Shown: piece by piece, positions 11,112 to 22,170 of the stretch
Numbering within the stretch: the stretch's first letter is position 1
Layout: every line of letters starts with the position of its first letter
Assembly: GCF_035222375.1 (NCBI RefSeq)
Contig: NC_085889.1
Span: 1,984,001-2,048,000 of the forward strand
DNA: 64,000 nucleotides
Source of the DNA: Podospora pseudocomata
Taxonomy: Eukaryota; Ascomycota; Sordariomycetes; Sordariales; Podosporaceae
Reading direction: 5' to 3'
Notes under the pieces: generated by a model
What the model was told of the DNA's origin: nothing
Databases searched by the model: none
What the model saw: the letters and a program-made list of their open reading frames with translations, nothing else
Position numbers and translations under genes: made by a program

Positions 11112-12695
11112 ATGACTAGGCACCGCATCTTGTCTATTTTACTACTCACCATTCTCATACCAATAACAGCTGTTCTATTCCACAATTACTCCGCATTTAG
11201 TCCCGTCTTCCGAGCGCGGTTCTCTCAGATGGCTACAACCAACAAGTCCCCGGTTATTGTTGTCGGAGCAGGTCTTGCAGGGTTGTCGGCATCGTATTCG
11301 GCGATCCAGTCCGGGGCATCAGTTCGTCTTTTGGAGCGAGCACCGAAGCCAGGTGGTAACAGCATCAAGGCATCGTCAGGGATCAATGGGGCACCTACTC
11401 GTTTCCAAAACGTTGAGAAGTATGGTGTCGATACCAGTTTCTGGGACGACACAACCCGATCAGCTGGAGTGAGGCTCAACTCTGCCTCGGTTAGCCCAAC
11501 AGTGAAAAGATGGCGCGAGGAGCTTATCACGGTCTTGACCAACCGCTCGGCCAGTGCAATCGACTTCCTCACCGACCTGGGCGTTGATCTTAGTCTTGTG
11601 GCTCAACTTGGGGGCCATAGCCTTCCACGGACACATCGAGGAGCTGGGAAGACACCCCCCGGTGCCTCAATCGTGACTACTCTCCTCACAAAACTGAAAG
11701 AGCAAGGGCCCGACCGCTTCCAGTTGGTCACCGACTCTGAAGTGACCAGATTGCTGACCGACAGCAATGCCCCGAAAGGAACTGTAAAGGTGACTGGCGT
11801 GGAGTACAAAAACAGGCAGGATGGGAGCACACGCCTCCTTCACGGTCCTGTGGTCTTCACAACCGGCGGCTTCGCAGGTGACACCCATGGTCTGTTGGCC
11901 AAATACCGTCCTGATCTCGACGGGTTGCCATCCACCAACGACCCACGGCCAGGCGCACACACGATTCTCTCTGACGTGGGCGCCAAACTCGTCGACATGG
12001 ACGCTGTGCAGATCCACCCAACGGGCTTTGTCGATCCAGCCAACCCGGCGAGCCCCCTCAAGTTCCTCGCTGCCGAGATGCTGCGCGGAGAAGGGGGGAT
12101 TATCCTCCACAACGGCAAGAGGGTCATCAACGAGCTGCAGACCCGCGAAAAAATCAGCAATGCCCTGATGGCTCTCCCTGCCAAGAATGAGGACTCGTTG
12201 AGGCAATGGGACCTCCAGCTGCTTCTTGATCCTGGTGCCACCGAAGCCGCGGCGGGCCACGTGGGGTTTTATCTATGGAAGGGCCTTTTGCAGAAGAAAA
12301 AGATAGCAGAGCTGGATGAGACGACGAGACAGACCCTAAAGGAGTATGCTGCTGTTGTTCGTGGCGAGAAAGAGGATGAGCTAGGAAGGAAGGCGTTTGG
12401 GCACTGGCGGCTGACCGAGGAAGATGTTGATGAGGGCGAGGAGGAGGTTTGCGTGGGGAGGGTCACGCCCATCACTCATTTCACCATGGGCGGAGCGGTT
12501 TTCAACACAAAGGCTCAGATTTTGACGGCGGAGTTGGGAGAGGAACAGGAAGGGAAGGAGATTGAGGGATTATGGGGAGCGGGGGAGATCACGGGGGGTT
12601 TGCATGGCGATAATAGACTGGGAGGGAGCAGCTTGTTGGAGTGTGTTGTTTTTGGGAGGGTAGCGGGAGAGGAGGCTGCAAAATACCGGGTGTAG
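11112..12695 (+). CDS. osm1: Fumarate reductase (FAD, soluble Osm1/Frd1 type)
   Basis: Flavoprotein that reduces fumarate to succinate and so reoxidises FADH2, allowing redox balance and oxidative folding under low oxygen. Single exon, 527 residues from the ATG at 11112. An N-terminal hydrophobic segment (ILSILLLTILIPITAVLF, residues about 5-22) could be a signal anchor or mitochondrial presequence, as in yeast Osm1. The Rossmann FAD motif VIVVGAGLAGLSAS follows at about residue 46. Further family marks are GGNSIKASSGINGA, AVQIHPTGFVDP in the substrate region, TPITHFTMGGAVFN, and the C-terminal FAD contact GDNRLGGSSLLECVVFGR. The cytochrome b5 domain seen in some fungal homologues is absent. 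An upstream in-frame ATG at 10971 would add 47 unlikely residues. Confidence 0.92.
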   Translation: MTRHRILSILLLTILIPITAVLFHNYSAFSPVFRARFSQMATTNKSPVIVVGAGLAGLSASYSAIQSGASVRLLERAPKPGGNSIKASSGINGAPTRFQNVEKYGVDTSFWDDTTRSAGVRLNSASVSPTVKRWREELITVLTNRSASAIDFLTDLGVDLSLVAQLGGHSLPRTHRGAGKTPPGASIVTTLLTKLKEQGPDRFQLVTDSEVTRLLTDSNAPKGTVKVTGVEYKNRQDGSTRLLHGPVVFTTGGFAGDTHGLLAKYRPDLDGLPSTNDPRPGAHTILSDVGAKLVDMDAVQIHPTGFVDPANPASPLKFLAAEMLRGEGGIILHNGKRVINELQTREKISNALMALPAKNEDSLRQWDLQLLLDPGATEAAAGHVGFYLWKGLLQKKKIAELDETTRQTLKEYAAVVRGEKEDELGRKAFGHWRLTEEDVDEGEEEVCVGRVTPITHFTMGGAVFNTKAQILTAELGEEQEGKEIEGLWGAGEITGGLHGDNRLGGSSLLECVVFGRVAGEEAAKYRV

Positions 12696-12942
12696 GGGAC
12701 TGAAGGGGCGTTGAAGGCTATGTCACATCCAGATCCAGGCTGGTACAGCACAACGCAAAGGGCTTGTTTTATTTGGTTTGTTGGGGTATTTGGTGACTTT
12801 TGGGCTGCAGCTTCGCTTCTGCTGTTGCTATGTTTTTATCTGGCAATGGTTCTTGAAGGGTCAAATAAAGGAAAGCTTCAGAATTCTTCAGTTCTGTCAC
12901 CTACAAGGATCCCAAGATCCGGTTTCGAAATAACACTAGTCA

Positions 12943-13014
12943 GCCCGCTTGGCTCAGTGGTAGAGCGTATCACTAGTAATGATAAGGTCATCAGTTCGAT
13001 TCTGATAGTGGGCA
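12943..13014 (+). tRNA. tRNA-Thr (anticodon AGT)
   Basis: A 72-nt cloverleaf without an intron. The acceptor stem is GCCCGCT with AGTGGGC (one G-T pair) and discriminator A at 13014. The D arm is GCTC/GAGC. The anticodon stem is TATCA/TGATA around loop CTAGTAA, with anticodon AGT at 12975-12977. The T arm is ATCAG-TTCGATT-CTGAT. A box (TGGCTCAGTGG) and B box (GTTCGATTC) promoters are in place. A weak T-run lies about 20 bases downstream. The A at position 34 is expected to be edited to inosine. Confidence 0.95.
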
Positions 13015-13410
13015 ACTTAATATCAACATCATTCTTTTGCTGTAGTTGTTCTCTATCTTTTTTCGCTACACGACAACAGTTCCAGCTTCGGTTCGATGCC
13101 TTCGTTTCCTGCTGATACGTCCCCCAAAAGGGTCAAGCACAGCTTCAAGTCTTACTGTGTGATCAAAAACCTGGAACATGGCACGTAACAGAGCAGCTAC
13201 ATCACTGATAGCATCGTACAAATAAAGGCTTATTAGTCATTACTAGCTCAACAGTCGGTATCTTTCTCCCTTTGCTATTCCCCCGTGACATCGTGGAAGT
13301 GGTCTTCCTCCTAGGCACCCGCAACCCATACAAACATAACAACAGTATTCTGAGTCATCCCTTCAACCAGCCCTCCAACTTTGTTTCTCGTCAAGTCATG
13401 ATTCTTGGGC
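13015..13410. other. Spacer between tRNA-Thr and qa-y 3' end
   Basis: Contains the 3' UTR of qa-y (minus strand). No gene or structured RNA seen. Confidence 0.5.
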
Positions 13411-15042
13411 TTAAACATTCTCAGCCTGAACAAACCCAGCCTGTCTCATCTTCTCATCCGTCGACGACGAGTCCTTGCCCACACTCTCCTCTGCACCGTG
13501 GCCCATATCACTGGTCTGCTGGAGCTCGGCCATCAGGAGCTTGTTGGCTCTGTGCACCGGCTTGATCTCAAAGAGCCTATCCATCGCCTCAAGGGGAATA
13601 GACTTTGTTTCGGGGACAAAGAAGAAGATGAAGATGATCGAGAGGATCATGAGCGAGGCGAAGAAGAAGTAGACGCCGTACTCCATCTTGAGGAACATCT
13701 GAGGGGTGAAGCGGCTGATCAAGAAGTTCCAGAACCAGTTGTTGGCGGCGGCTGAAGCTTGGCCGAGAGAGCGAGTGTTTTGGTCGAACATCTCGCTGTT
13801 GATGACCCAAGGTGTGCCGTTCCAAGAGGGTGTGTAAAAAGCGGTCCAGAGATAGAAGAAGAAGACTGCTGAGATTCCGGCGGATGTCAGCTCACCGCTG
13901 GCGCTCTGCTCGGGCTTAGCAAGCTTGATGTAGGCGCCGATGTACCACATGCAGAGTGAACCGCCTGTAGCACCGATGAAAAGCATGCGGCGCCTGCCAG
14001 CGAGGTCGACGAGCCAGAGGAGCCAGATAATCGTCAGGACAGTCTTGACAACACCGAAAATGCCTGTCGTCAAGAGGCCAGTGTTGACACCATCGATTCC
14101 AATGCTGCGGAACACGGTGGGACTGTAGTAGTTGATGGCGTTGATACCGCTGCCGTTTTGGAAGAGGAAGAGAATGCCGCCGATAAAGAAGCGCCATTGG
14201 ACCTTGCGCTGCTTCAGTGAGAGGAAAGGCTTCCAAAAGCCCTTGCCGACCTCGCGCTCGAAACGCTCGAGGTCCGCTTCGATATAGCTGACTTCCTCCA
14301 GGATATAGGTATCTGTCGGCTCCAGATTCCGCATCCAGCACAAAACCTTCAAGCCCTCCTCCTTTTTGCCGTTCGCGAAGAGCCATCTGGGAGACTCCCT
14401 GAGCCAGAAAGCACCGATCAGAAGCAGGCCAGCCGGGATGAGCTGCACAGCAAATGGGATGATCCACTGCTTGTGAGAAGGGGCCAGTGTGGTGTTGACG
14501 CCATAGTTGATCCAGAAGCCAACGAGACCTCCCATCTGCCACCCAAGCTCATAGATGCCCACAAGACGCCCTCTGACGGCAGGCGGAGACAATTCAGAGA
14601 TGTAGATTGGGACCATATTGGAGCAGCCACCTACACCGATACCGGCAAGGACTCTGCCAGCGATGATGGGCGCCATGCCTCTGTCTCCGTTGGCAGCAAG
14701 CATGATACCCGCGCCAATACAGAAAACCACGCTGAAGATGAAGAGAGAAATCCGTCTGCCCCCAAAATGGCTGGTGACGTAGGCAAATAAGCTGCCGAAG
14801 AAAGCACCGGCCTGGTAGACTGAAACAATGTTGGCCTTCAGCAAGGCGCGGCCGGATTCGCTATACGAGGCGAAGTCAAACTCTTCTTCAAAGGACGGGA
14901 GGGCGAGTGTGCCGCCGATGAAGGCCGAATCGTAACCGATCGTGCATGCTGCGAAGGAAGCAACAGCCGCACATGTGTAGACACGCCAGTTGTACACGGC
15001 CTTTGGCGTCGGCCTGTCCTCCTTAAGAGAGAGGAGCGTCAT
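13411..15042 (-). CDS. qa-y: Quinate permease, MFS sugar-transporter family (QA-Y)
   Basis: Plasma-membrane importer of quinate, the entry step of the pathway. Single exon, 543 residues, beginning MTLLSLKEDRPTPKAVYNWR, very close to the Neurospora QA-Y start as I recall it. It has the marks of the sugar-porter branch of the MFS: GYDSAFIGGTLALPSFEEEF in helix 1, GGRRISL in the loop 2-3 motif, AGRVLAGIGVGG, ELSPPAVRGRLVG, RESPRWL after helix 6, NGSGINAINYYSP in helix 7, and PETKSIPLEAMDRLFE after helix 12. Twelve membrane segments can be read. The 3' neighbour is the tRNA and the 5' neighbour, in the same direction, is qa-1S. No good QA-1F palindrome lies in the 758 bases upstream. Confidence 0.95.
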   Translation of the reverse strand: MTLLSLKEDRPTPKAVYNWRVYTCAAVASFAACTIGYDSAFIGGTLALPSFEEEFDFASYSESGRALLKANIVSVYQAGAFFGSLFAYVTSHFGGRRISLFIFSVVFCIGAGIMLAANGDRGMAPIIAGRVLAGIGVGGCSNMVPIYISELSPPAVRGRLVGIYELGWQMGGLVGFWINYGVNTTLAPSHKQWIIPFAVQLIPAGLLLIGAFWLRESPRWLFANGKKEEGLKVLCWMRNLEPTDTYILEEVSYIEADLERFEREVGKGFWKPFLSLKQRKVQWRFFIGGILFLFQNGSGINAINYYSPTVFRSIGIDGVNTGLLTTGIFGVVKTVLTIIWLLWLVDLAGRRRMLFIGATGGSLCMWYIGAYIKLAKPEQSASGELTSAGISAVFFFYLWTAFYTPSWNGTPWVINSEMFDQNTRSLGQASAAANNWFWNFLISRFTPQMFLKMEYGVYFFFASLMILSIIFIFFFVPETKSIPLEAMDRLFEIKPVHRANKLLMAELQQTSDMGHGAEESVGKDSSSTDEKMRQAGFVQAENV

Positions 15043-15800
15043 CGTGTCGACAAGCTCTCGAGCTGGGGAGATGCCAACGATGACAACGTGGCGAGTGGAT
15101 CAACGGTTGACAAGAAAGTTCCCACGGTGGGAGGAGGCGATGTTCAGAATCTGGGGAAGGAATCTGGGGATGGTGGGCATTTGATCATGGCCCTGGGGCT
15201 ACTTGATTTATAGCAGATAGAACCCTTCAATATGTGCTGCTGTCGTTTTTTCCACACAGGAATTCCAAGACCTTGGAACCCACATACAGGCTCCCCGTCT
15301 CCATGGGGAATCAAGCAATATCTCCGTCCTTGTTGGCGAACTAAAACGTTCCTCCACTCGAAGATGCTTGAGCTATACTGCATGAAGATGCAGGTCAGCC
15401 ATGCGTGACACGAAACTCATGGGGTTGAGGTTTGGGTGGCAAATCAGGTTGGCCGGAAGTTTTATTTCCCAGGAGTGTGGTAGATCTCCTTCCCCGCAAA
15501 GTCGAGTGCTCGTCCCCACATGGGTACCCGTCGGTGAAGCACTAGGGCCAGAGATGTCGGCATTCAGGATGAAGACTCTCCCGGATTGAATCTTGAAATC
15601 CTCCGATTGCGGACAAGAGGCAGATGGTATCTTTGTTGAATGTTCAAATTGAGTGACGTGCCCGAATACCTCCTCCAGCTTCACAGCAGTTGGCATTGCC
15701 AGGTCAACTGCCGAGAACCATGCACGAGCCTGCGACCAAGACCTGTGGCCTCCATGTACGCTCTGTTGGACAATATCAGACCTCATTGGTATAGATATTA
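15043..15800. other. qa-y promoter region and qa-1S 3' end
   Basis: Both neighbours are on the minus strand, so this carries the promoter of qa-y and the terminator of qa-1S. I looked for GGRTAA...TTAYCC pairs and found no convincing QA-1F site. No gene. Confidence 0.5.
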
Positions 15801-18564
15801 TCAAGGTTCTTGTGCAGTTATGTTGTCGAACCGCGGCTGCAACAGCCGCGCAAAGTTCAGACGCCCTTGGTCATCAGGATACGATCTGAACACCTCCCTC
15901 CTCATCAATCGACGTGGTGCGCGCCGACCAGTGAACAATTCAAACTGTGCAAAACCTTGTTCTGGTAGCAGATCCAGGCCATCCATTGTAACCCACCCTC
16001 TGTGAGCTTCACGGCGAACTTGTTCCAGCAGAGGGGTGATAAGGGTCTTGTAGGCAAGCTCTACTACGACACCGCCTGTCGAGCTTTGCAGCCACGACGC
16101 TGGGACGGTAAAGTCAGGAGCGGGGTGGTCTCCAATGCTGTGCGTTGGTATGCAAGATACGATCATGGTAGGGTGTCTGAAGCTCTCGGGCCAAGTGTCG
16201 TCTCGGGAGCGAAGGATGTGGAATCTGGTGCCTTCGTGGGTTCTGGAGCCAGTGCTCAACCAAGGTAGGTCATTGCGAGCCAAGAGCCTTTCGAAGTGAG
16301 AAACAAGCTTTTCGGCATTGGCAACGGTCCGGTTTAAGATGGCAATCTGCTTGACTCCAAGCTGCAGCATGGCGTACACGGCTGCCCTAGCCATGCCACC
16401 AGCTCCGATCACGAGTCCGCTACTGGTGGATCGGACGGCGTTGGCGGGCGAGAGACCTCGGCGGATACATGCCCGGATTCCCACCCAGTCTGTATTCTCC
16501 CCGTACAAAGCCTTGACGGGCCCGGCCCTATTTCTGTCATTGAACAAAGCCACGTCATCGCCAATACTGCCATCCGGGCTGAGGTGCCGAACCGGAATCA
16601 GAGTGTTGACTGCGCCGATAGCCCGAGCATGTCGGCTCAGGGAATGCGTCAAGCTGATTATCTCGACTTTGAAAGGCAGTCCGACCGAGGCACCAGCAAA
16701 GTGCGGGTCACTGACGAGCTTCTCGAGACTTGATATGTTGCTTGTCGAATGTGGCTCGTAGTGGTGGGGAATGCCGCAAGCTTTGAGAGCGGCATTGTGC
16801 ATTGCTGGGGATAAACTGTAGTCCACGTTGGCGCCAAAAACATACAGTCTCATGTGATCGTAGAGAAAGGCTGAGTAGAGAGCTTCGGTGGCTTGTTTGG
16901 CCGTGAGAAATGGACGGATGGCCAGGCTATGTGAGTCAACACCACCGGGGTCTTTGCTCATGCCTTCGGGTTTAACAGAGGATAGTATCCTGTTGAAGCA
17001 CGCCGAGTGCTTTCCAAGAACGCCAGTATTGTAAGCGATCAGGGGCAGTCTCGAACCAGGCGCTGACTCAACCATGGCGTGCACCCGATGTATGTCAAAG
17101 TTATCATCGATGCTGGCAGCTGTCTTGGTGAATCGGACCATGTCGCAGCCGTAATTCTGTGCTTTCTGGTAGTAGGACTGCCAGCTGGAGTCATTCCAAG
17201 ACGGCGGGTGGGGATCTGATAACTGAACGTTCCCGACTATCTTGCAGGAGCCCTTGATGTTGAGAATGCCGGCAAGCGTCACACTGTCGAGTCGTAGATC
17301 AACAGTCATGTACTCCGGGGCAAGACGAAGGGCATGCGAGACATATGAACTGTACATAGATCGCCAAGTCTCGTCAGACAGCGCAGCCTCCGGGAACGCT
17401 ACATGGAGGAAGATAGGAATCACGGTGTCTCGCCTTACTTGGGCCACGACGCGGCTGATTTCTCTGGCTCTATCTGGGGGTAGCTGACCGAGTTGCCGTA
17501 AGTGAGCGGCAAAGTCTGTGACGAGGTCATCCAACACAATCTCAATCGCATCCGCTCCTGTCTCGAGGTCCTGGATGTCGAGGTTGTCTTTTATGAGCGA
17601 CGAAAGGGGCAGTGAGATTGCGTAGGTGAACCGCCGTTCTTCTGCCGGTATGCAAGCCAGCGGGAAGGCCGATTCGATGAAGGGTATGGTTCCCCTGGGG
17701 AGTATCAAGGAGAGAAACTTGAGGAAGTGTCGTTCAGCTCGTTTCAGGGTGAGATAGGGGGCAGCAAATTCATCAGAACTCCCACCCATGGTTTCTTTGG
17801 CTGTGTTTTGCTCTTCTGACGCATTGAAAAACTCAAAGCGGGTGCATCTCCGGAAAAATGCACTGCTGGCATCCAAAAGCTCGCAGAACTTGCGGGCATC
17901 GTTGACCTTCAAATGGGTCCTGATGGCTTCTGAATCTCGAAGGACATATATGACGGGATTTGTTCTTCCAAGGTCTTCGAGGATGGCTTGCACACTCCTA
18001 TCCATCCATGAGCTGACCACGATAGTGTTTCGCTTATGTTTATCAAATACATGCTGAAGGATAGAGGCCTGGCGGCGTTGACAGTCAGTGGCGCCATGCT
18101 TTCTCTTGTAAGCTGGACTCGATAGCCCGGTTTTCTCGTGAAAAACATGCTCCAACTCGACGACCTTTCGGTTCATGGCGGTCGAGGCCATGACGGCCAA
18201 AGTGGATTTCCCCGAGCCCCTGATACCGACGATGATAATGGAGGCATCTGGGTCGTAGGGACGGGCTGGTTGGACAATCTCATGCCCCAATGGCGAGTGG
18301 GTTGCTGAGCGTGGCACTACTAGGAGGTGTTAGATGGGATGGATATAGACAAAAAATTGGGGTTGTAGCTGCATATGCCTCACCTCTAGGTATAGGATCA
18401 CCAACCACCTGGAAGAGAGCCCCGGGACCAGGAGCATAAGCCATATTTTGGCTGTCCGAGGACCAGCCTCGGGACAATGGTCGGGACTCGGACGAGTCGC
18501 TCTCACAAGTCGAGACCATGGCCGCGTACGAACGCTTCATACCGGCGACGGTAGTAGAAGACAT
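15801..18564 (-). CDS. qa-1S: Quinate repressor QA-1S (AROM-derived regulator)
   Basis: Negative regulator of the qa genes; in Neurospora and in Aspergillus (QutR) it binds the activator and keeps it inactive without quinate. Exons are 18384-18564 and 15801-18319, 899 residues, with the start ATG at 18562-18564. It corresponds to the three C-terminal domains of the pentafunctional AROM enzyme. A shikimate-kinase-like domain has an intact P-loop GIRGSGKST (about residue 92). A type I dehydroquinase-like domain reads [11 protein letters not shown] near residue 450, with Arg where the Schiff-base Lys is expected and no His in the usual SHHD position. A shikimate-dehydrogenase-like domain has [10 protein letters not shown] (about 560) and GENTDWVGI (about 665). 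Loss of the dehydroquinase residues fits a sensor rather than an enzyme. It is divergent from qa-1F, with a shared 815-bp promoter. Confidence 0.95.
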
Positions 18565-19379
18565 CGTAAGACGCGAAACGGAAGACCTGTGTTGCTTCAC
18601 TCGCAAGGCCTAACTGCTCGGGCGCATATAGAAGTCGTCCAAAGCTCGGCGATGATGTGTGGCGTCCTGGGGGTGGCCGGACGATCCAAGGCAGTGAGTG
18701 CCGTCCAGTAACCAGTGAGCCAGTGGGTGGTCACCTGTAGGGAGCTACAATAGATGGGTAGGTAGGTAGGGCAGATCTCAGGAATAGCCAGATGCTTGGC
18801 CGAAGCGTCGTGCTCAGTGTCATGATGGGACCTTGTCCATGGAGTGTGGATGAACAACCTGGAAGCCGAAGACTAGGTGGCAGGGGTAAATGCGGGGATA
18901 AACGTTTACCCCACCATGTAAGAGCCAAGCCATCAAATCCATTTCCCCGGATATCGAAGTGGGCTTCCACTTCACCCTATCCACAACACAGACTCACACA
19001 TCAATGCAATTGCACTCAGCTGCCGGGGCGTGAGGGTGCATTGCTGCCGAGTTCCAGTCGTCTTCATCGCTCCAGCGCGCATCCTTGTCTCTCCTCGCCG
19101 GCCTCACCCAGAAGAAGTCGCTTCTCCGCACACTCAGCTTAACGTTCCCCGCACACACCGGGGGACGGCAAAGCCGATACGGGCCCAGTAGCACCATTAT
19201 GTTCGGTGGGTGGCCTGTCAGGTCTTGATGAACTGCCGCCGCCGCCGCTTTCCTGGACTCGGGAGTTTTGGTAGCTAAAGTCTTTGACGCAACATCGAGT
19301 AGTGGATATGGTGCGTTGACGGCCATTTAGACAGCAATCGCTGTGCAACTGTACTATCACCATCACACCTGGCCATGCC
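18565..19379. promoter_or_regulatory. Divergent promoter of qa-1S and qa-1F
   Basis: An 815-bp region between the two regulator start codons. It contains a near-perfect QA-1F palindrome at 18896-18911 with an adjacent half site (GGGTAA at about 18883), and a TAGG-repeat run near 18759-18770. The layout fits autoregulation of both regulators by QA-1F, as known in Neurospora. Confidence 0.7.
18896..18911. promoter_or_regulatory. QA-1F binding palindrome (qa-1S/qa-1F)
   Basis: GGATAAACGTTTACCC matches the Neurospora activator consensus GGRTAARYRYTTATCC at 15 of 16 positions. The one change (T to C) makes the two halves mirror the R/Y choice and keeps the palindrome. It lies 331 bp before the qa-1S ATG and about 470 bp before the qa-1F ATG. 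Confidence 0.75.
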
Positions 19380-21742
19380 ATGGGCCCCAAACGAAATATC
19401 AAGGAGACCGAAGGTCTGAGCAGCATCGCACCAACCACTCCGGACCCGGCATCCCTTCAACAAGCCGTCGGTCATCAAGCCGTACCTGTATCAGTCAAGC
19501 GTCAGAGAGTGTCGAGAGCTTGTGACCAGTGTCGAGCAGCAAGGGAAAAGTGTGATGGGGTCCAACCACAATGCTTCCCTTGTATCTCCCAGACGAGGTC
19601 CTGTACCTACAATGTCAGTCCAAAGAAAAGGGGTGTTCAGACAGGCTATATACGCGCACTTGAGCTCACTCTTGGATGGATAATGGAGAACATTGCCGGC
19701 GCGGAGGACGCCCTGGGCAATGCTCTGGCTCAGGAGGGCAGCCAGGCGCAAGCAGTCATGACGGGCAAGGACGCCACCGCAGCAACTCGCCTTCACAAGA
19801 AATGGGGGAGAAGCCGAGTACACAAGGAAATAGAACGGCTCCTTTCTGGCGGCGTCACGCCCGTCCTTGATTTGGATGGGCGATCTCCCTCAGTAGACGC
19901 AAACGCAAACAACACGGATAGCTCGGTAGACACAGGCAAGAATATTGCTCCGGAGCCGCCAGACCTGCCAACTTGCAACTCTGCAGCAGGCCCTCACTTG
20001 GCAATCACCCCGGAACATACATTACCAGACACCCAAAATCCACGAACAATGTTGCAGAATTACTCATCCGGACCATCATCCAACACGCCCATACCCACTC
20101 GAACTCAGTTACCTCCGGAGCATTGGCGGTTATTGGACATCTATTTTTCGTATACACATTGTTGGCTCCCCATTCTCGAGAAGCAAGCATTGTTTCAAAC
20201 CTCATATCGCTACACAAAAGAAGGTCTTTTGCTGGTTTCAACAGACCCCTCTTCGGCGGCGCATGCTGAGCTCTGGAGTGTCCTCGCACTGGCATCTTTT
20301 CAGAGTACTACGAGTTCACAGTCTCTTGCTGGTGAGGCTGGGAACACCAACCTTTCACATCATCAGATCTACAATACGGCCCGCGGGCTGATCCCCTCAG
20401 AATGCGAAAATTTTCAGATCAACCATGCCCGAGCACTTTTGCTTCTAAGCCTTGTCAACATGGCCCGAGAAAATCGCACTGATGCATCGCTGTTACTTGG
20501 GTTCGCCATCAGGATTCTATTGAACCTGCACTCGAGCGAGGCACCGTCGGCTGGGAACACTACCAACATCGAGGCAGCACTGATGTCATGTTTCATGTTG
20601 GAGACTACTTTGTCTATCGCTTACAAGCAACTGCCTCACTTGCGAGCCGAGGATCTTGCCAGATTTCCTTCCATACCAGAAAGTGGGCTGGACCAGTGGT
20701 GAGTTGACATCCCAGCAGAAGAGTCCTGGATGGATTGGCTAACATTTCTGGATGCAGGGAGCCATGGTCGCCATGTGAAGGCTTTGGGAGCAAGTCGGTC
20801 GATTTCCGGTCATCACGGAATCCTGCCTTTTGCGTCACTACGTTCAACCAACTATATGCAATCCTTCTTGTGGTATCTCAAAGGGTGCTGGCAGAAAGCC
20901 GGGGGGGTTTCTCAGAGAACCAGAAATCTTCCTTCAGTGCGCAGTTGCAACATGTTATCGAATCCGAGACGCCATTTAGGGACTTCATTCTATCCGAAGC
21001 CTGCCAGGCTTCCTCGGTTCCAACCGCCTACATTATCCGGATTTTATATCTTTGGGCCATGCTGCGCAATTCCAGATCTTGCACCGAATCTCTGGTCTCG
21101 ATGCTGACAGAGACTCTTGAGCATTATGGGAACAGTTTCCACGCTGGCACCATGCCTTCTTTTCTACTCACAAGCCTCCGTTCCATGGCAAATGAAGATT
21201 TTCTGGCAGGTTTCGGAGAACGGGACAGAGAGCGATTAGTGGAGCTTGCACTGCGGTACTCAGCCTCTCGGTCAACCAACGTTTCAAATATGCCCGGAGC
21301 CCATTTCATTCCAGTTCCCATTCACCAATCGATTATAGGACGTGACCACACAGCCAAAGCTCCTTCCTCACTCGCCTCGATGGTTTCAGGCTCAAGCTTA
21401 GCCCCATTGCCAGCCTCAACTCCGAGTCTATATGGGGATGGCCGAAGAATGAGCAATGCTTACGACCAACAATTCCAGCATCCCTCTGCCACCGGAAACC
21501 TGCAGGGGGGTTTTGGGTCAGTCATGGCTTATGGTGTACCAAACGTCGGCATGGGCATGCATCATTCCCATGCTTCATTGGGCTTTGGTGGTCCTGACTA
21601 CGATGCTCTTCTGGATGATATGGCCGCCACCGACTGCACTGATTCCATCGAGGTTGACTCTCAGTTTATGATCAATCTGGGATATGGGCCTGGATGTGAC
21701 ACTTCGGAGGTGTTCAGAAACAGATTCGACGGATATGAATAA
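19380..21742 (+). CDS. qa-1F: Quinate activator QA-1F, Zn(II)2Cys6 transcription factor
   Basis: Positive regulator of the whole cluster. Exons are 19380-20698 and 20758-21742 (intron 59 bp), giving 767 residues. A binuclear zinc cluster begins at Cys48: C-x2-C-x6-C-x6-C-x2-C-x6-C, with CDQCRAAREKCDG at its start. It is followed by a basic linker (SPKKRGVQTG) and a short helical dimerisation-like stretch (YIRALELTLGWIMENI). The middle region (LPPEHWRLLDIYFSYTH through SLVNMARENRTDASLLLG) is the fungal-specific regulatory domain of Gal4-like factors. The C-terminus is Ser/Gly/Met-rich and acidic, a likely activation region, ending near SIEVDSQFMINLGYG. Its place beside and divergent from qa-1S, with a QA-1F palindrome between them, settles the identity. 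Confidence 0.95.
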
Positions 21743-22170
21743 ACTTGGATCGGAAATGAGGGGTGGAGGGGAATAAGAACGAGCAGTCTCATTGAGGATC
21801 TTAAGCTCATTCAGAAATTCTAGAGTAGGACTCATATGAACGCCATCCACACTAGACTCCACGGGACCACTTGATTCCTCTTGGTCACTTATTTCACTCG
21901 CCACTCCCCAATGCCCCTATGCAAGGCTTCTTGGATTCAAAAACCATGCACGGTGGTCCAGGAAGACAACTCGTCCAAGCCAGAGCGGGCCCATAAATAT
22001 TACCATACAACACGTCGCCGTTGAGAACTGCAACCGCCTGGGCCCAATTGAGATCACAACAAGGTCCGAATGATAGCTAGATACAATGAAACCAAATCTT
22101 ATATACAATACCATGCCTGTCTGTTATTTTTAACAACGCATAATCTTATCATCATACAATAGGCTTCAGC
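21743..22170. other. Convergent spacer qa-1F / qa-3
   Basis: Both neighbours end here, so this 428-bp stretch holds their two 3' UTRs. Nothing else seen. In Neurospora qa-3 has a different neighbour (qa-y), so this spacer contains or lies near a cluster rearrangement joint. Confidence 0.5.

Noticed and set aside
18759-18770. TAGG tandem repeats (also near 47186)
   Set aside because: Short runs of this kind are common in fungal upstream DNA; too short to call telomere-like or a repeat locus.
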